Shown here: in pieces, positions 7,599 to 15,810 of the stretch
Numbering within the stretch: the first letter of the stretch is position 1
Layout of the letters: the number at the start of each line of letters is the position of its first letter
Source: Candidatus Pacebacteria bacterium UBA1364
Lineage (GTDB): Bacteria; Patescibacteriota; Microgenomatia; UBA1400; PJMF01
Assembly: GCA_002306345.1 (NCBI GenBank)
Contig: DBRQ01000009.1
Location: forward strand, 212,079-234,527
Length of the DNA: 22,449 nucleotides
Reading direction: 5' to 3'
Notes under the pieces: generated by a model
Databases searched by the model: none
Seen by the model: only the letters and a program-made list of their open reading frames with translations
What the model was told of the DNA's origin: nothing
Made by a program: the position numbers and the translations under genes

Positions 7599-8906
7599 TT
7601 ATCTGTCTCTTAAAAAAGCGGGAACGTCAAATTCAGCAAATTCATCATCACTTTCAATATCTTCTTTTTTGTCACTTTGGTCATCACGTTTTTGCTCGTC
7701 TTTTTTCCTTAAATTAAACAAAGCTGAACGGACAAAAGGATTGTGACTTTCCTGTTCTTCTTCTTTTTTAGGCTTGTTAGGCATCACCTGTGGCTGAGTA
7801 AAACCACTAGGAGCACGATCAATTTTTTGCTCTTCTTTTTCGTCAAGATCCTCGTCTTGTTTTTTATAAGTAGTAGTTGGAGAAGTCATCTTACGACGAG
7901 ACTCCCTGCCGTAAGCACCAAACATTGCCCGAGGGCCAGAACCAGGGTAATTATCACCAAAACCAGTAGCTATAACACTAATTTTTATTTTAGAACCCAT
8001 ATTTTCATCAATAGTTGCTCCAAAAATGACATTCGCATCTGGATCAGAGCTGTCAGCAATGACCGAAGAAGCGTCGGAAACTTCACTCATAGTCATGTCT
8101 GGGCCACCAGTGATATTGTAAAGAATGCCTTTGGCGCCATCAATTGACACCTCTAAAAGTGGGGAAGAGACAGCCATACGCGCTGCCACTACCGCGCGAT
8201 CTTCGCCGGAAGCTTCACCAATACCCATCAAGGCCGACCCTGCGTCAATCATGATAGTTTTGACATCAGCAAAGTCAACATTAATTAAACCTGGCACAGT
8301 AATCAAATCAGAGATGCCCTTGACTCCTTGACCTAAAACGTTGTCAGCTAGTCGGAAAGCATCAATAAAAGTCATTTTTTTGTCCACCACTTCTAGTAAA
8401 CGCTGATTAGGAATAACAATTAGGGTATCAACTGTATCATTTAGGGCCTCAATCCCCTCATCAGCTGTTTGCATCCGACGAATCCCTTCAAAAGCAAAAG
8501 GCTTGGTAACAACAGCCACTGTCAGCGCTCCCGCTTCCTTAGCAATTTCCGCAATGATGGGAGCCGCCCCAGTCCCGGTGCCACCACCCATCCCAGCAGT
8601 AATAAAAACCATGTCTGTGTCAAAAAGTAAATCTTTAAGTTTTTCGCGACTTTCCTCAGCAGCTGTACGACCGACTTCTGGATCAGCCCCAGCTCCTAAA
8701 CCACGAGTGAAATTACTACCAATTTGCAATTTAGTTTCAGCTTTAGAAGTTAAAAGTGCCTGTGCATCAGTGTTAACCGCAATAAATTCCACGCCATTAA
8801 TTTGTTTGGATAAAACCATAGAATTAACAGCATTGCTACCACCACCACCAATGCCAATCACTTTAATTTTAGCAAAAGTAGTATTTGAAGGTTTAACGAG
8901 TCCCAT
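7599..8906 (-). CDS. ftsZ: Cell division GTPase FtsZ
   Basis: FtsZ is the tubulin homologue that forms the cytokinetic ring. The 435-aa protein has the N-terminal G-I-G-G-G-G-S-N loop (18-25), the tubulin signature G-G-G-T-G-T-G at 107-113, and the T7-loop residues N209, D211 and D214 that complete the GTPase site of the next subunit. After about residue 330 the globular core gives way to a Lys/Glu/Asp-rich linker. The chain ends in an acidic patch and D-V-P-A-F-L-R-D-R, the conserved C-terminal peptide that docks on FtsA and other partners. That conserved tail and the adjacent ftsA suggest FtsA is the membrane tether. The start is supported by AGGA 6 nt before ATG, one of the few clear ribosome sites in the window. 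The gene follows ftsA by 82 nt and has its own candidate promoter. Confidence 0.98.
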   Translation of the reverse strand: MGLVKPSNTTFAKIKVIGIGGGGSNAVNSMVLSKQINGVEFIAVNTDAQALLTSKAETKLQIGSNFTRGLGAGADPEVGRTAAEESREKLKDLLFDTDMVFITAGMGGGTGTGAAPIIAEIAKEAGALTVAVVTKPFAFEGIRRMQTADEGIEALNDTVDTLIVIPNQRLLEVVDKKMTFIDAFRLADNVLGQGVKGISDLITVPGLINVDFADVKTIMIDAGSALMGIGEASGEDRAVVAARMAVSSPLLEVSIDGAKGILYNITGGPDMTMSEVSDASSVIADSSDPDANVIFGATIDENMGSKIKISVIATGFGDNYPGSGPRAMFGAYGRESRRKMTSPTTTYKKQDEDLDEKEEQKIDRAPSGFTQPQVMPNKPKKEEEQESHNPFVRSALFNLRKKDEQKRDDQSDKKEDIESDDEFAEFDVPAFLRDR

Positions 8907-8963
8907 ATAGCTTCCTAATGACTTCCTATTATTTTGTTTTGCGCCACGTCTAATGTACGCTTT

Positions 8964-8992
8964 TTTATATCAAACTACAACATAAAAATCAA
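8964..8992 (-). promoter_or_regulatory. Candidate promoter of ftsZ
   Basis: The minus strand has TTGATT (8987-8992), a 17-bp spacer and TATAAA (8964-8969). The -35 overlaps the ftsA stop codon. The predicted start is near 8957, giving a leader of about 50 nt that contains the AGGA ribosome site. This would let FtsZ be made in excess of FtsA. Confidence 0.5.
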
Positions 8993-10299
8993 GGCAAAAT
9001 TGACTTACTTGTTTTCTTCACTTTATCAAAGATTTTCTTCAAAATGCCTTGAGATAAAAACGATTGCCAAGAAAAATCTTCACTGGCCGCAGTGACATTG
9101 CCTTGCTTAAGAGCATAATTGAGTAAGCCAACGGCTACTGCAAAATTCGGTTTTTTAATGTCTTCAGTTAAACCTTCAATGTCTTCTGGATAAGCCAACC
9201 TGACTGGCAAATTACTCACTTTTTTAGCCACTTCTACTACCGAAGCAGTCATCGCTCCGCCTCCAGTTAAAACTAAACCCGCTGGTACTTTATTGGCAGA
9301 CAAAAGATCAGCTTTATCTAATTCTTGCATGACTAAGCGAAAAATTTCTCTGATCCGTGGTTCCATAATACCATTGATTAAAGTTTTTTTTGACAAAAAA
9401 TCATTATAAGCAATACCAACTTTAAGCGGATCAATAGCGTCTAATTTTCTTTTTCTTTTGGTGAAATCTGCTTTAGATTCCCCGGGATTAGGACGCATAT
9501 CAAGAAGTGCATTGTCAGTTAAATAAAGTTTAAGTTTTTCAGCATCATCCATTGGAATACGACAACCTAAAGCGATGTCTTGGGTAATGTGTTTGGCACC
9601 AAGCGGCAAAACGGCAGAAAATTCCAAAACTCCCTCTACATAAGCAGTCATGCTAGTCGTACCAGCTCCAATGTCAACTAAAACTACCCCTAATTCTTTT
9701 TCTGTTTCGGTTAAAGCTACCTGTGCCGCCGCTAAAGCAGAAAAAACAAAGGCATCTACTTTAACTCCCACATCATCCATGCACTTTTCTAAATTACGCA
9801 TGGCTGTGGTTAAACCAGTAATAATATGCGCTTCTGCTTCCAAACGTACCCCTGTCATCCCAACTGGGTCATTCACTCCATCTTGAGAATCAACTTTAAA
9901 ATTTTTAGGAATCACGTGAATAATTTCTCGATCAGCAGGCATAGACACAGCTCTAGCGGCCTCAATGACTCGATCAACATCACTGCGCACAATCTCTTGA
10001 TCACTAGAAGCAACTGCCACTACTCCTCTAGAATTTTTATATTTAATGTGCACTCCAGAGATAGAAACGACCGCGCTTTTGATGCTAAAACCAGCCATAC
10101 GCTCTGCTGCATCTAATCCCTGAGTAATGGTGTTAAGCACCTGCTCTAAATCAATAATCATGCTGCGTTTCATGCCTCTAGAGGGCACCACCGAAAAACC
10201 CAAAACTTGTAATTTACCAAGTTCGGTCACTCTAGAAATTAAAGTGGTACATTTCTCACTTCCTAGGTCAATGGCTGTAATGCTTTGTTCTTTACTCAT
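8989..10299 (-). CDS. ftsA: Cell division protein FtsA
   Basis: FtsA is the actin-like ATPase that anchors FtsZ filaments to the membrane and recruits later division proteins. The 436-aa sequence shows phosphate-1 motif A-I-D-L-G-S-E-K (9-16), phosphate-2 V-D-I-G-A-G-T-T-S (208-216) and the adenosine motif L-T-G-G-G-A (344-349). The FtsA-specific 1C subdomain lies between, with the S-G-V-H segment at 81-84. The last 20 residues are rich in Lys, Ile, Leu and Phe and can form the amphipathic membrane-targeting helix, so the protein looks complete. It lies between ftsQ and ftsZ, in the classical order, with a promoter in the 66-nt gap after ftsQ. No Shine-Dalgarno sequence is visible upstream of ATG 10299. 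Confidence 0.96.
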   Translation of the reverse strand: MSKEQSITAIDLGSEKCTTLISRVTELGKLQVLGFSVVPSRGMKRSMIIDLEQVLNTITQGLDAAERMAGFSIKSAVVSISGVHIKYKNSRGVVAVASSDQEIVRSDVDRVIEAARAVSMPADREIIHVIPKNFKVDSQDGVNDPVGMTGVRLEAEAHIITGLTTAMRNLEKCMDDVGVKVDAFVFSALAAAQVALTETEKELGVVLVDIGAGTTSMTAYVEGVLEFSAVLPLGAKHITQDIALGCRIPMDDAEKLKLYLTDNALLDMRPNPGESKADFTKRKRKLDAIDPLKVGIAYNDFLSKKTLINGIMEPRIREIFRLVMQELDKADLLSANKVPAGLVLTGGGAMTASVVEVAKKVSNLPVRLAYPEDIEGLTEDIKKPNFAVAVGLLNYALKQGNVTAASEDFSWQSFLSQGILKKIFDKVKKTSKSILP

Positions 10300-10329
10300 A
10301 ACTTTTATTTCATAAGAAATCTAACATAG

Positions 10330-10358
10330 ACTATACAAAATTTTAAGGACAATGTCCA
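10330..10358 (-). promoter_or_regulatory. Candidate promoter of ftsA
   Basis: The minus strand has TGGACA (10353-10358), a 17-bp spacer and TATAGT (10330-10335). Each hexamer matches 5 of 6 consensus bases, making this the best -35/-10 pair in the window. The predicted start is near 10323, about 24 nt before the ATG. A palindrome (10347-10357) covers the -35. Confidence 0.6.
10347..10357. promoter_or_regulatory. Palindrome GGACAATGTCC over the ftsA -35 box (possible operator)
   Basis: Perfect 5-bp arms surround a single central base. Five of the six -35 bases lie inside it, the usual place for a repressor site. No regulator is identified, and an 11-nt palindrome can arise by chance. Confidence 0.3.
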
Positions 10359-10365
10359 TGATTTT

Positions 10366-11061
10366 CTAAAAATCCTTTAATACTGGCAAATTAAAACGCA
10401 GATCGAGGATTTTTTTATTTGCTAAAATATTTTCAACTTCATTATGTTTCAAAATTAAAGATAGGCGTTGAATCTGATAATTAAAATCTTTTTGATCGTC
10501 TAAAATCACTTCAATTTCTTTAGTAAAAAGGTGAATTTCTTGATCATTTTGCCAAACAATTTTGTTAGTTTCAATTTTATATTTTGTTAAAGCTTGGCTT
10601 AAGGCAAAAAATTTTTGATGGTAAGTTTCATCTAAATAGCCGTGTGCCACTAATGAAGCGTCACCCATAAATTCAATAGTTGGTAAATTTAAGCGATCTT
10701 GATCATTTTTAAGTTGATTACTTTGATTTAAAAGGTAACGATTCTGACCGAAAATTAATCTGTAATCTGGCAATTTAGCCAAAAGATAAAGATCAGCCTT
10801 CCCATTCAATGATTTATTAATTTTTTGATATTGATAAACTTGACCGTATTGTTGATCAGTTAGCAATTCATCCCAAATTGGCTCATTGGCAAAATCAGTA
10901 AAAAACAAAGAACGACCTCTAAAATAATCATTAATGCGTTGGCAAACGCCACTTTCTAAAGTGGCGTTTGCCACTGAACAATTGATGTTTCTAAAAATAA
11001 AAACAAAACGAAAAAAAATAAATAAAACAATAAAAAAAATGATAAAGCGCAGAATTTTCAC
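10366..11061 (-). CDS. ftsQ: FtsQ/DivIB-like division protein
   Basis: The 231-aa protein has a basic start, one membrane segment (about residues 4-24) and an external domain of about 200 residues. Identity to known FtsQ is weak, but three points agree. It sits between murG and ftsA, the standard ftsQ place. A POTRA-like stretch (about residues 26-100) precedes a beta-rich domain. The end, with Q-I-Q-R-L-S-L-I-L and then I-L-D-L-R-F, matches the typical FtsQ C-terminus where the I-D-L-R strand contacts the FtsL/FtsB partner. The start is GTG and overlaps the murG stop as GTGA, so translation is coupled. Two cysteines (C29 and C40) flank the part encoded by a long palindrome. FtsQ links early (FtsA/FtsZ) and late (FtsW/FtsI) division proteins; FtsL, FtsB and FtsI are not encoded here. 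Confidence 0.8.
   Translation of the reverse strand: MKILRFIIFFIVLFIFFRFVFIFRNINCSVANATLESGVCQRINDYFRGRSLFFTDFANEPIWDELLTDQQYGQVYQYQKINKSLNGKADLYLLAKLPDYRLIFGQNRYLLNQSNQLKNDQDRLNLPTIEFMGDASLVAHGYLDETYHQKFFALSQALTKYKIETNKIVWQNDQEIHLFTKEIEVILDDQKDFNYQIQRLSLILKHNEVENILANKKILDLRFNLPVLKDF
10940..10973. repeat. 34-nt near-perfect palindrome inside ftsQ
   Basis: Two perfect 16-nt arms (10940-10955 and 10958-10973) surround a 2-nt centre. In the ftsQ mRNA this forms a very stable hairpin near codons 30-40. No U-run follows, so it is not a normal intrinsic terminator. I saw no second copy in the window. Confidence 0.95.
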
Positions 11062-12200
11062 AATTGTAACTTCGATTTCGATTTTTCTTGATAGACAAGG
11101 AGTAAAAGTTGATAAATTTTGGCACTAGCATCCTGATACACCTGATTTTTAGCTAGACTAAGTCGCATGGTTTTATAATTTTTTTCTAAATATGCAACGC
11201 TGTCCAACAAAGTAGTGGAATTTAAATAAGCTTGCTGCAAAACTAAAGCTCCATTCATTTTCTGCATGGCCAAAGCGTTGGCCACTTGCTCATCGTGATA
11301 AGTACCTGGCAAAGGAATCAGAATTGCTGGTAAAGGAGCAAGAGATAGCTCCAAAACCGCATTAGCTCCTGATCTAGAAATGGCAAATTTTGCGTGTTGG
11401 TAAATCCAAAATAAATCTTCATCCTCAATCCATTCTCTAATAAAATATTTTTCTTTAATTCTTTTTGCCAAAGTGTCTCTTACTTGCTCAAGTTCTTTAA
11501 ATGAGTCTCTGATTTTATTAGCTCTGCCACATTGATGCACTATCACGTAATTTTCAAGTAACGCAGGCAAATTAGCCTTAATTAAATCATTGAGCACAAA
11601 AGATCCCTGGTTACCGCCCATTACTAACAAAATTTTATCTGCATCAGCTGGCAGCCAATTAGGCCTTTTTAAATCTTTGGCGAACAATCTCGATCTGACC
11701 GGATTACCCGTTAATACAAAATCTTTACGTTTGAAATAGCGACTGGTTTCTGGATAAGAAATAGCAACCTTATCGGCAAGGAGAGCAATAAATTGGTTGG
11801 CTTTGCCCATCACTACTGTTTGCTCATGAGTAACTATGGCAATCCCCAAGCTTTTAGCCGCGATAGCGAAAGGCACTGCCAAGTAAGAACCAAAAGAAAG
11901 AAAGAGTTCAATTTTTTCTTTAATTAAAATTTCCCTAGCCTGTTTCACAGTTTTAGGAAAAGCTATAAAAGTTTCCATTTGAGTTAAAAAAGAATAATTA
12001 ACAAATTTAGGGGCAGTAAAAGGAATAAATTTAACTTTTCGTTTTTCAACTTCTTCTTTTTCTACGGCTTTTTGTGAAAGTTTTTCTTGACTATATAAAC
12101 GTCCAACAAATAACAATTCATGTTCGGGATGATTGGTTTGAATAAAATCTATCATCGCCAAAGCTGGAGTTAAATGCGCACCAGTTAATAAAATTCTCAT
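11058..12200 (-). CDS. murG: MurG, lipid II synthase (GlcNAc transferase)
   Basis: MurG transfers GlcNAc from UDP-GlcNAc to lipid I on the cytoplasmic face of the membrane, forming lipid II. The 380-aa GT28 protein has two Rossmann halves. The N-terminal glycine loop is reduced to L-T-G-A-H-L-T-P-A (5-13) from the usual G-G-T-G-G-H. T-H-E-Q (123-126) keeps the H-E-Q motif, G-N-P-V-R is at 165-169, and G-G-N-Q-G-S (195-200) corresponds to G-G-S-Q-G. S-R-S-G-A (275-279) with I-L-I-P-L-P and D-E-Q-x-x-N-A forms the UDP-GlcNAc site. It lies between ftsW and ftsQ, and its TGA stop overlaps the ftsQ GTG. The glycine-poor N-terminal loop is a notable divergence, but the other motifs make the call firm. 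Confidence 0.95.
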   Translation of the reverse strand: MRILLTGAHLTPALAMIDFIQTNHPEHELLFVGRLYSQEKLSQKAVEKEEVEKRKVKFIPFTAPKFVNYSFLTQMETFIAFPKTVKQAREILIKEKIELFLSFGSYLAVPFAIAAKSLGIAIVTHEQTVVMGKANQFIALLADKVAISYPETSRYFKRKDFVLTGNPVRSRLFAKDLKRPNWLPADADKILLVMGGNQGSFVLNDLIKANLPALLENYVIVHQCGRANKIRDSFKELEQVRDTLAKRIKEKYFIREWIEDEDLFWIYQHAKFAISRSGANAVLELSLAPLPAILIPLPGTYHDEQVANALAMQKMNGALVLQQAYLNSTTLLDSVAYLEKNYKTMRLSLAKNQVYQDASAKIYQLLLLVYQEKSKSKLQL

Positions 12201-12204
12201 CTTT

Positions 12205-12233
12205 TTGATATATTCTTAATATGTTTTAGTCAA
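12205..12233 (-). promoter_or_regulatory. Weak candidate promoter of murG
   Basis: In the 38-nt ftsW-murG gap the minus strand has TTGACT (12228-12233), 17 bp, then TATCAA (12205-12210); an overlapping TATATC is at 12207-12212. The -10 is only 4-6 nt from the ATG, so any transcript would be leaderless. AT-richness makes this uncertain. Confidence 0.25.
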
Positions 12234-12238
12234 AAAAC

Positions 12239-13372
12239 TTATCTTGTAACTGTTTTCAGTTTAGCATGGGTAGCAATTGAGAGTAAAACACCATTTGCAA
12301 AAAATAGCATAACCAGGGATGAACCCCCTTGAGAGAAAAATGGCAGGGGCATGCCGCTTAGTGGTAAAAGCACTACTACAGCCGACAAATTAAATAATAA
12401 TTGAATGGCAATCCAAGTTAAAATGCCATAATAAAGCAGATACTCATATTTGGTCAAAACTTTGTTTTTAACTAATAAATTGGCCACTCTAAAATACAAA
12501 ATAAACAAACAAATAATCAAAAAAGAACCTACAAAACCAATTTCTTCTGCCACAATGGCAAAAATTGAATCGCTGCTTGCTTCTGGTACATAAGAATATT
12601 TTTGTTGTGAATTGCCAATTCCTCTTCCAAACCAAGAGCCACCTCCCAAAGCCAAAGTAATTTGCCGTACGTGGTATGACTCCTCTTGAATATTTACTTG
12701 CGGATTTAAAAAAGTAGTTAAACGTTCTCTTCTATACGGACTAAATAAAATGACTGATAAAACAAATAAAATGCCTCCAGCAAATAACATTGCCAAGAAT
12801 TTAATTCGTCCGCCTGCTAAAAAATACATAATGATGCTAGTTGCAACCAAAATCATTAATGAACCAAAATCTGGTTGCAGCAGCACTAAAACAATTGGCC
12901 AAAATAAAAAAAATAAAAAACTGCTTAAATCTAATTTTTTTGACAAAAGATAGGCATAAAAATTCACCAAAACAAATTTAAAAACTTCAACACTTTGTAG
13001 TGTACCAATGCCGAAAGGTAAAGCAATCCAGCGACGTGCTCCATTTAATTTAAGACCTATCGAAGGAATTAGGGTCAAAATTAATAATAAAATCGCTAAA
13101 AGATAAAAATGTAGCGCAAATTTTTTAAAAAATTTGACTTTTAATTTACTAGTGAAAAGCAAAACTACAAAAGATAACAATAGCCAAATTGCCTGTTGTT
13201 TAAAAAAATAATATTGATGTCCAAATAGCTTGAAACTTTCAACCGTTGAAGCTTCGAAAACAAAAAAAAGCCCAAGTAATGACAATAAAATTATTAAACC
13301 AAGAAAAACTTTGGTCATTGCAAAAGATGAAGCAGAATTGGATTTAGAAGCTGGATTGGATCGACTTGTCAT
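12239..13372 (-). CDS. ftsW: FtsW, septal SEDS peptidoglycan polymerase
   Basis: This 377-aa polytopic membrane protein is the division-specific SEDS glycosyltransferase that polymerises lipid II at the septum with FtsI. A cytoplasmic Ser/Asn-rich tail of about 20 residues precedes about ten membrane segments. SEDS features include G-A-R-R-W-I, P-D-F-G-S, G-R-G-I-G, the loop containing S-D-S-I-F-A-I-V-A-E-E, and near the end P-L-S-G-M-P-L-P-F-F-S-Q-G-G-S-S. It is paired with mraY and murG, the normal ftsW setting, which distinguishes it from rodA at 3314-4408. I chose ATG 13372, 4 nt after the mraY stop. The longer reading from 13402 begins with TTG inside mraY and adds ten residues that are only a shifted reading of the mraY tail. 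Confidence 0.94.
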   Translation of the reverse strand: MTSRSNPASKSNSASSFAMTKVFLGLIILLSLLGLFFVFEASTVESFKLFGHQYYFFKQQAIWLLLSFVVLLFTSKLKVKFFKKFALHFYLLAILLLILTLIPSIGLKLNGARRWIALPFGIGTLQSVEVFKFVLVNFYAYLLSKKLDLSSFLFFLFWPIVLVLLQPDFGSLMILVATSIIMYFLAGGRIKFLAMLFAGGILFVLSVILFSPYRRERLTTFLNPQVNIQEESYHVRQITLALGGGSWFGRGIGNSQQKYSYVPEASSDSIFAIVAEEIGFVGSFLIICLFILYFRVANLLVKNKVLTKYEYLLYYGILTWIAIQLLFNLSAVVVLLPLSGMPLPFFSQGGSSLVMLFFANGVLLSIATHAKLKTVTR

Positions 13373-13376
13373 CTGA

Positions 13377-14420
13377 TTAAATAATTGCCAGCCATACCCC
13401 AAAAATTGTCAGCATGATTTGCAGCAACCAAGCTCTTTGTACAATTTTTGGTTCGGCCCAACCTTTTTCTTGTAGAGTCAGATGCAGTGGTGCAGCCGGC
13501 ATGATTTTCTTTTTTAAATATCTTCTAGAGAGTAATTGCAAAAGTGAGCTAGCTATTTCAACAACAAAAATAAAACCAATAACAACTAAAGCCAAAACCT
13601 TACCAAGTAATAAGCCAATAACTGCCAAAGTGGCACCAAAAGCCATTGAACCAACATCGCCCATAAAAATTCTGGCTGGAAAAACATTGAAATAAAGAAA
13701 GGAAATTAATGATCCAATCCAAAGCGCAATAAAAACTGATAAAGGTACATCTAAAATAGTGGAAGATAAAACCCACAAACCAAATAAAGAAATCATTAAT
13801 ATTCCACTTGCTAAACCATCGAGGCCATCAGTCACATTAACTGCATTAGCAAAGGCAATAATCACAAAGGCTGCAAAAGGAATATAAAAATAACCCAAAT
13901 TAAGTGTACCTATTAGAGGAATATGCAAAATGGAAATCTCCAATTGAAAATAGATCAGACAAGCAATCACTGTGGCCAAAATTACTTGTAAAATTAGCTT
14001 TTGACGCATTCTTAAACCAAAAAAATTACTACTGCTGAAGTGAAAAAATTTTTTGATGTCGTCAAAAAAACCCAAAAGTGCAAAAGATAAAAAAGTGAAA
14101 AACAGAATATTAATTTCTGCCTGACTATTATTGTGAATGCTGGTAATTTCAATGCCAAAATAATTTAAAGTTGGCAATATTAAGCTAAAGAGTAAAGATA
14201 CTACGATCACTACCAATAAACCCCCGCCAACGGGTACACCAGCCTTATCAGCATGAAATTTATCAAAAATAAGCGTTCTTTTGCCAAAAGTGTCTAAAGT
14301 TTTTTGCTTCTGACGACGGAAGCGCAATTTATAAAGTAAATTAATAAAAGGCACTACCGCGATACTAGTTAAAACAAAAGAAAAAATTAAAATACCCAAA
14401 AAAAGAGCTAATGATCCCAT
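13377..14420 (-). CDS. mraY: MraY, phospho-MurNAc-pentapeptide translocase
   Basis: MraY moves phospho-MurNAc-pentapeptide from the UDP precursor onto undecaprenyl phosphate to make lipid I. The 347-aa protein has about ten membrane segments. The catalytic Asp pair is D120-D121 in F-F-D-D-I-K-K; N-V-T-D-G-L-D-G-L is at 195-203; F-M-G-D-V-G-S has D255. The usual H-H-H-x-E loop is altered: P-L-H-L-T-L-Q-E-K-G-W (311-321) keeps one His, though the following G-W-x-E-P-K-I-V is normal. Related families (WecA, TagO) lack this loop, so its partial retention and the dcw context favour MraY. The gene overlaps the 3' end of murA by 13 bp. A purine-rich AAAGGGTG lies just before ATG 14420, one of the clearer ribosome sites here. 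Confidence 0.94.
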   Translation of the reverse strand: MGSLALFLGILIFSFVLTSIAVVPFINLLYKLRFRRQKQKTLDTFGKRTLIFDKFHADKAGVPVGGGLLVVIVVSLLFSLILPTLNYFGIEITSIHNNSQAEINILFFTFLSFALLGFFDDIKKFFHFSSSNFFGLRMRQKLILQVILATVIACLIYFQLEISILHIPLIGTLNLGYFYIPFAAFVIIAFANAVNVTDGLDGLASGILMISLFGLWVLSSTILDVPLSVFIALWIGSLISFLYFNVFPARIFMGDVGSMAFGATLAVIGLLLGKVLALVVIGFIFVVEIASSLLQLLSRRYLKKKIMPAAPLHLTLQEKGWAEPKIVQRAWLLQIMLTIFGVWLAII

Positions 14421-15742
14421 GTCACCCTTTCTATTTTAGCGCCCATTAGAACTAATTTTTCATCTATATTTTGGTAGCCACGTTCAACCTGTTCAATATT
14501 ATGCAAAATAGTTTTCCCTTTGGCGGCAATCGCTGCTAATAAAATGGTGGCTCCAGCGCGTAAATCATGAATAGTAAACTCACCACCTTTGAAATCGGTG
14601 GGGCCAAAAATTTTAATAGCGTGCTGGTCACTCGCACTGCTATCTTGCCAATTGAAATTATAGAAACTATCAGGATTTTTGACCATGGGCTTAAAATACT
14701 CAATTTTGGCCCCCATTGCTTTTAAATCTTGTACGTATTGGAAACGATTTTGCATAACCGTTTCGTGAATAATGCTTTCTCCACGACATTGGCAAAGTAA
14801 AGTCGCAAAAAGAGGTTGCCAATCAGTCATAAAACCAGGGTAAATTTCTGTTTCCACGTCGGTTGCAACCAATGGACCTTTATAGTAAAAACGAATTCCA
14901 TAGTCACCAATTTCGTAACCAGCCCCAATTTCATCCAATTTATCTAAAAAAGCTTTTAAATCTCTGTGTCGCGCATTTTCAACCACAATATCACCTGAAG
15001 TAGCAATAGCTGCACAAGCATAACTAACTGCTTCGTTGCGATCTGGCATAATTTTATGGATAGCTCCATCAAGCTTCTCGACTCCTTCAATCTCAATTTT
15101 TCTAAAAGAACGACGACGAATCTTTGCTCCCATCTGATTCAAAAAAACAATTAAATCATCAATTTCTGGCTCTTCTGCTGCATTTTCTAGCATAGTTTTA
15201 CCCTTAGCTAGAACCGCTGCCATAATTAAAGTTTCGGTGCCCGTGTGAGTATTTTTTTCAAAACGATAAGTACAACCATGCAATTGTTTACAACTTGCTT
15301 CCAACATACCGTCTTTTTGAGAAAAATTAACTCCCATCATTTCTAAACCATTCATGTGACGCTCTAAAGGCCGTTTCCCAATTTGATCGCCGCCCGGTAA
15401 AGGAACAGCAGCGTGACCAAATTTGGCCAAAAGCACAGGAATAAAAAGAGTAGAGGCTCGAGATTGTTCGCCATATTGTTTGCGAATCGTGTCAAAACGC
15501 AAATTACGGGTGTCAATAAAAAAAGTGTGTTCACCTGCTCGATAGGCTTTGGCTCCTAATTCATTGATGATTGAAGCTACCAAAGTCACATCAGAAATAT
15601 CTGGTAAATTCAGTAGGCGACTTTCTTTGCTCCCTAAAAGCGCCGCAATCATTAATTTGTAGGAAGCATTTTTGGCTCCACCTACCCTGACTGAACCATA
15701 GAGCGGGGTACCACCGGCCACAACAAAGCTTGCCTGACTCAT
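14408..15742 (-). CDS. murA: MurA, UDP-GlcNAc enolpyruvyl transferase with Asp in the active-site loop
   Basis: MurA transfers enolpyruvate from PEP to UDP-GlcNAc, the first committed peptidoglycan step. The 444-aa protein has the two-domain EPT fold. K25-N26 in G-G-A-K-N correspond to E. coli K22-N23, and R95 in Q-S-R-A-S to R91. The loop reads P-G-G-D-Q-I-G-K-R-P-L (117-127), so D119 replaces the Cys (C115 in E. coli) that fosfomycin alkylates. Mycobacterium and Chlamydia MurA also carry Asp there and are fosfomycin insensitive, so this enzyme should be active but insensitive. A Y-P-G-F-M-T-D-W-Q-P segment holds the catalytic Asp of the second domain. The gene sits between murB and mraY; the gap to murB is 68 nt and has no clear promoter. 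Confidence 0.96.
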   Translation of the reverse strand: MSQASFVVAGGTPLYGSVRVGGAKNASYKLMIAALLGSKESRLLNLPDISDVTLVASIINELGAKAYRAGEHTFFIDTRNLRFDTIRKQYGEQSRASTLFIPVLLAKFGHAAVPLPGGDQIGKRPLERHMNGLEMMGVNFSQKDGMLEASCKQLHGCTYRFEKNTHTGTETLIMAAVLAKGKTMLENAAEEPEIDDLIVFLNQMGAKIRRRSFRKIEIEGVEKLDGAIHKIMPDRNEAVSYACAAIATSGDIVVENARHRDLKAFLDKLDEIGAGYEIGDYGIRFYYKGPLVATDVETEIYPGFMTDWQPLFATLLCQCRGESIIHETVMQNRFQYVQDLKAMGAKIEYFKPMVKNPDSFYNFNWQDSSASDQHAIKIFGPTDFKGGEFTIHDLRAGATILLAAIAAKGKTILHNIEQVERGYQNIDEKLVLMGAKIERVTWDH

Positions 15743-15810
15743 ATCTTTAACTTTCTATCTTTTTATTTTTTTACAAAGCTAATGCTTGATGCGCGAAGGA
15801 CTTCATTTCT

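Noticed and set aside
8503..8910. 135-residue open frame on the plus strand opposite ftsZ
   Set aside because: It is an antisense shadow of the highly conserved FtsZ GTPase domain and is rich in Ala, Pro, Ser and Val, as expected from reversed codons. The plus-strand frames opposite ftsA and at 7743-8147 were rejected for the same reason.
13373..13402. TTG start for ftsW inside mraY
   Set aside because: The ten extra residues are a shifted reading of the mraY end; ATG 13372 lies 4 nt after the mraY stop.
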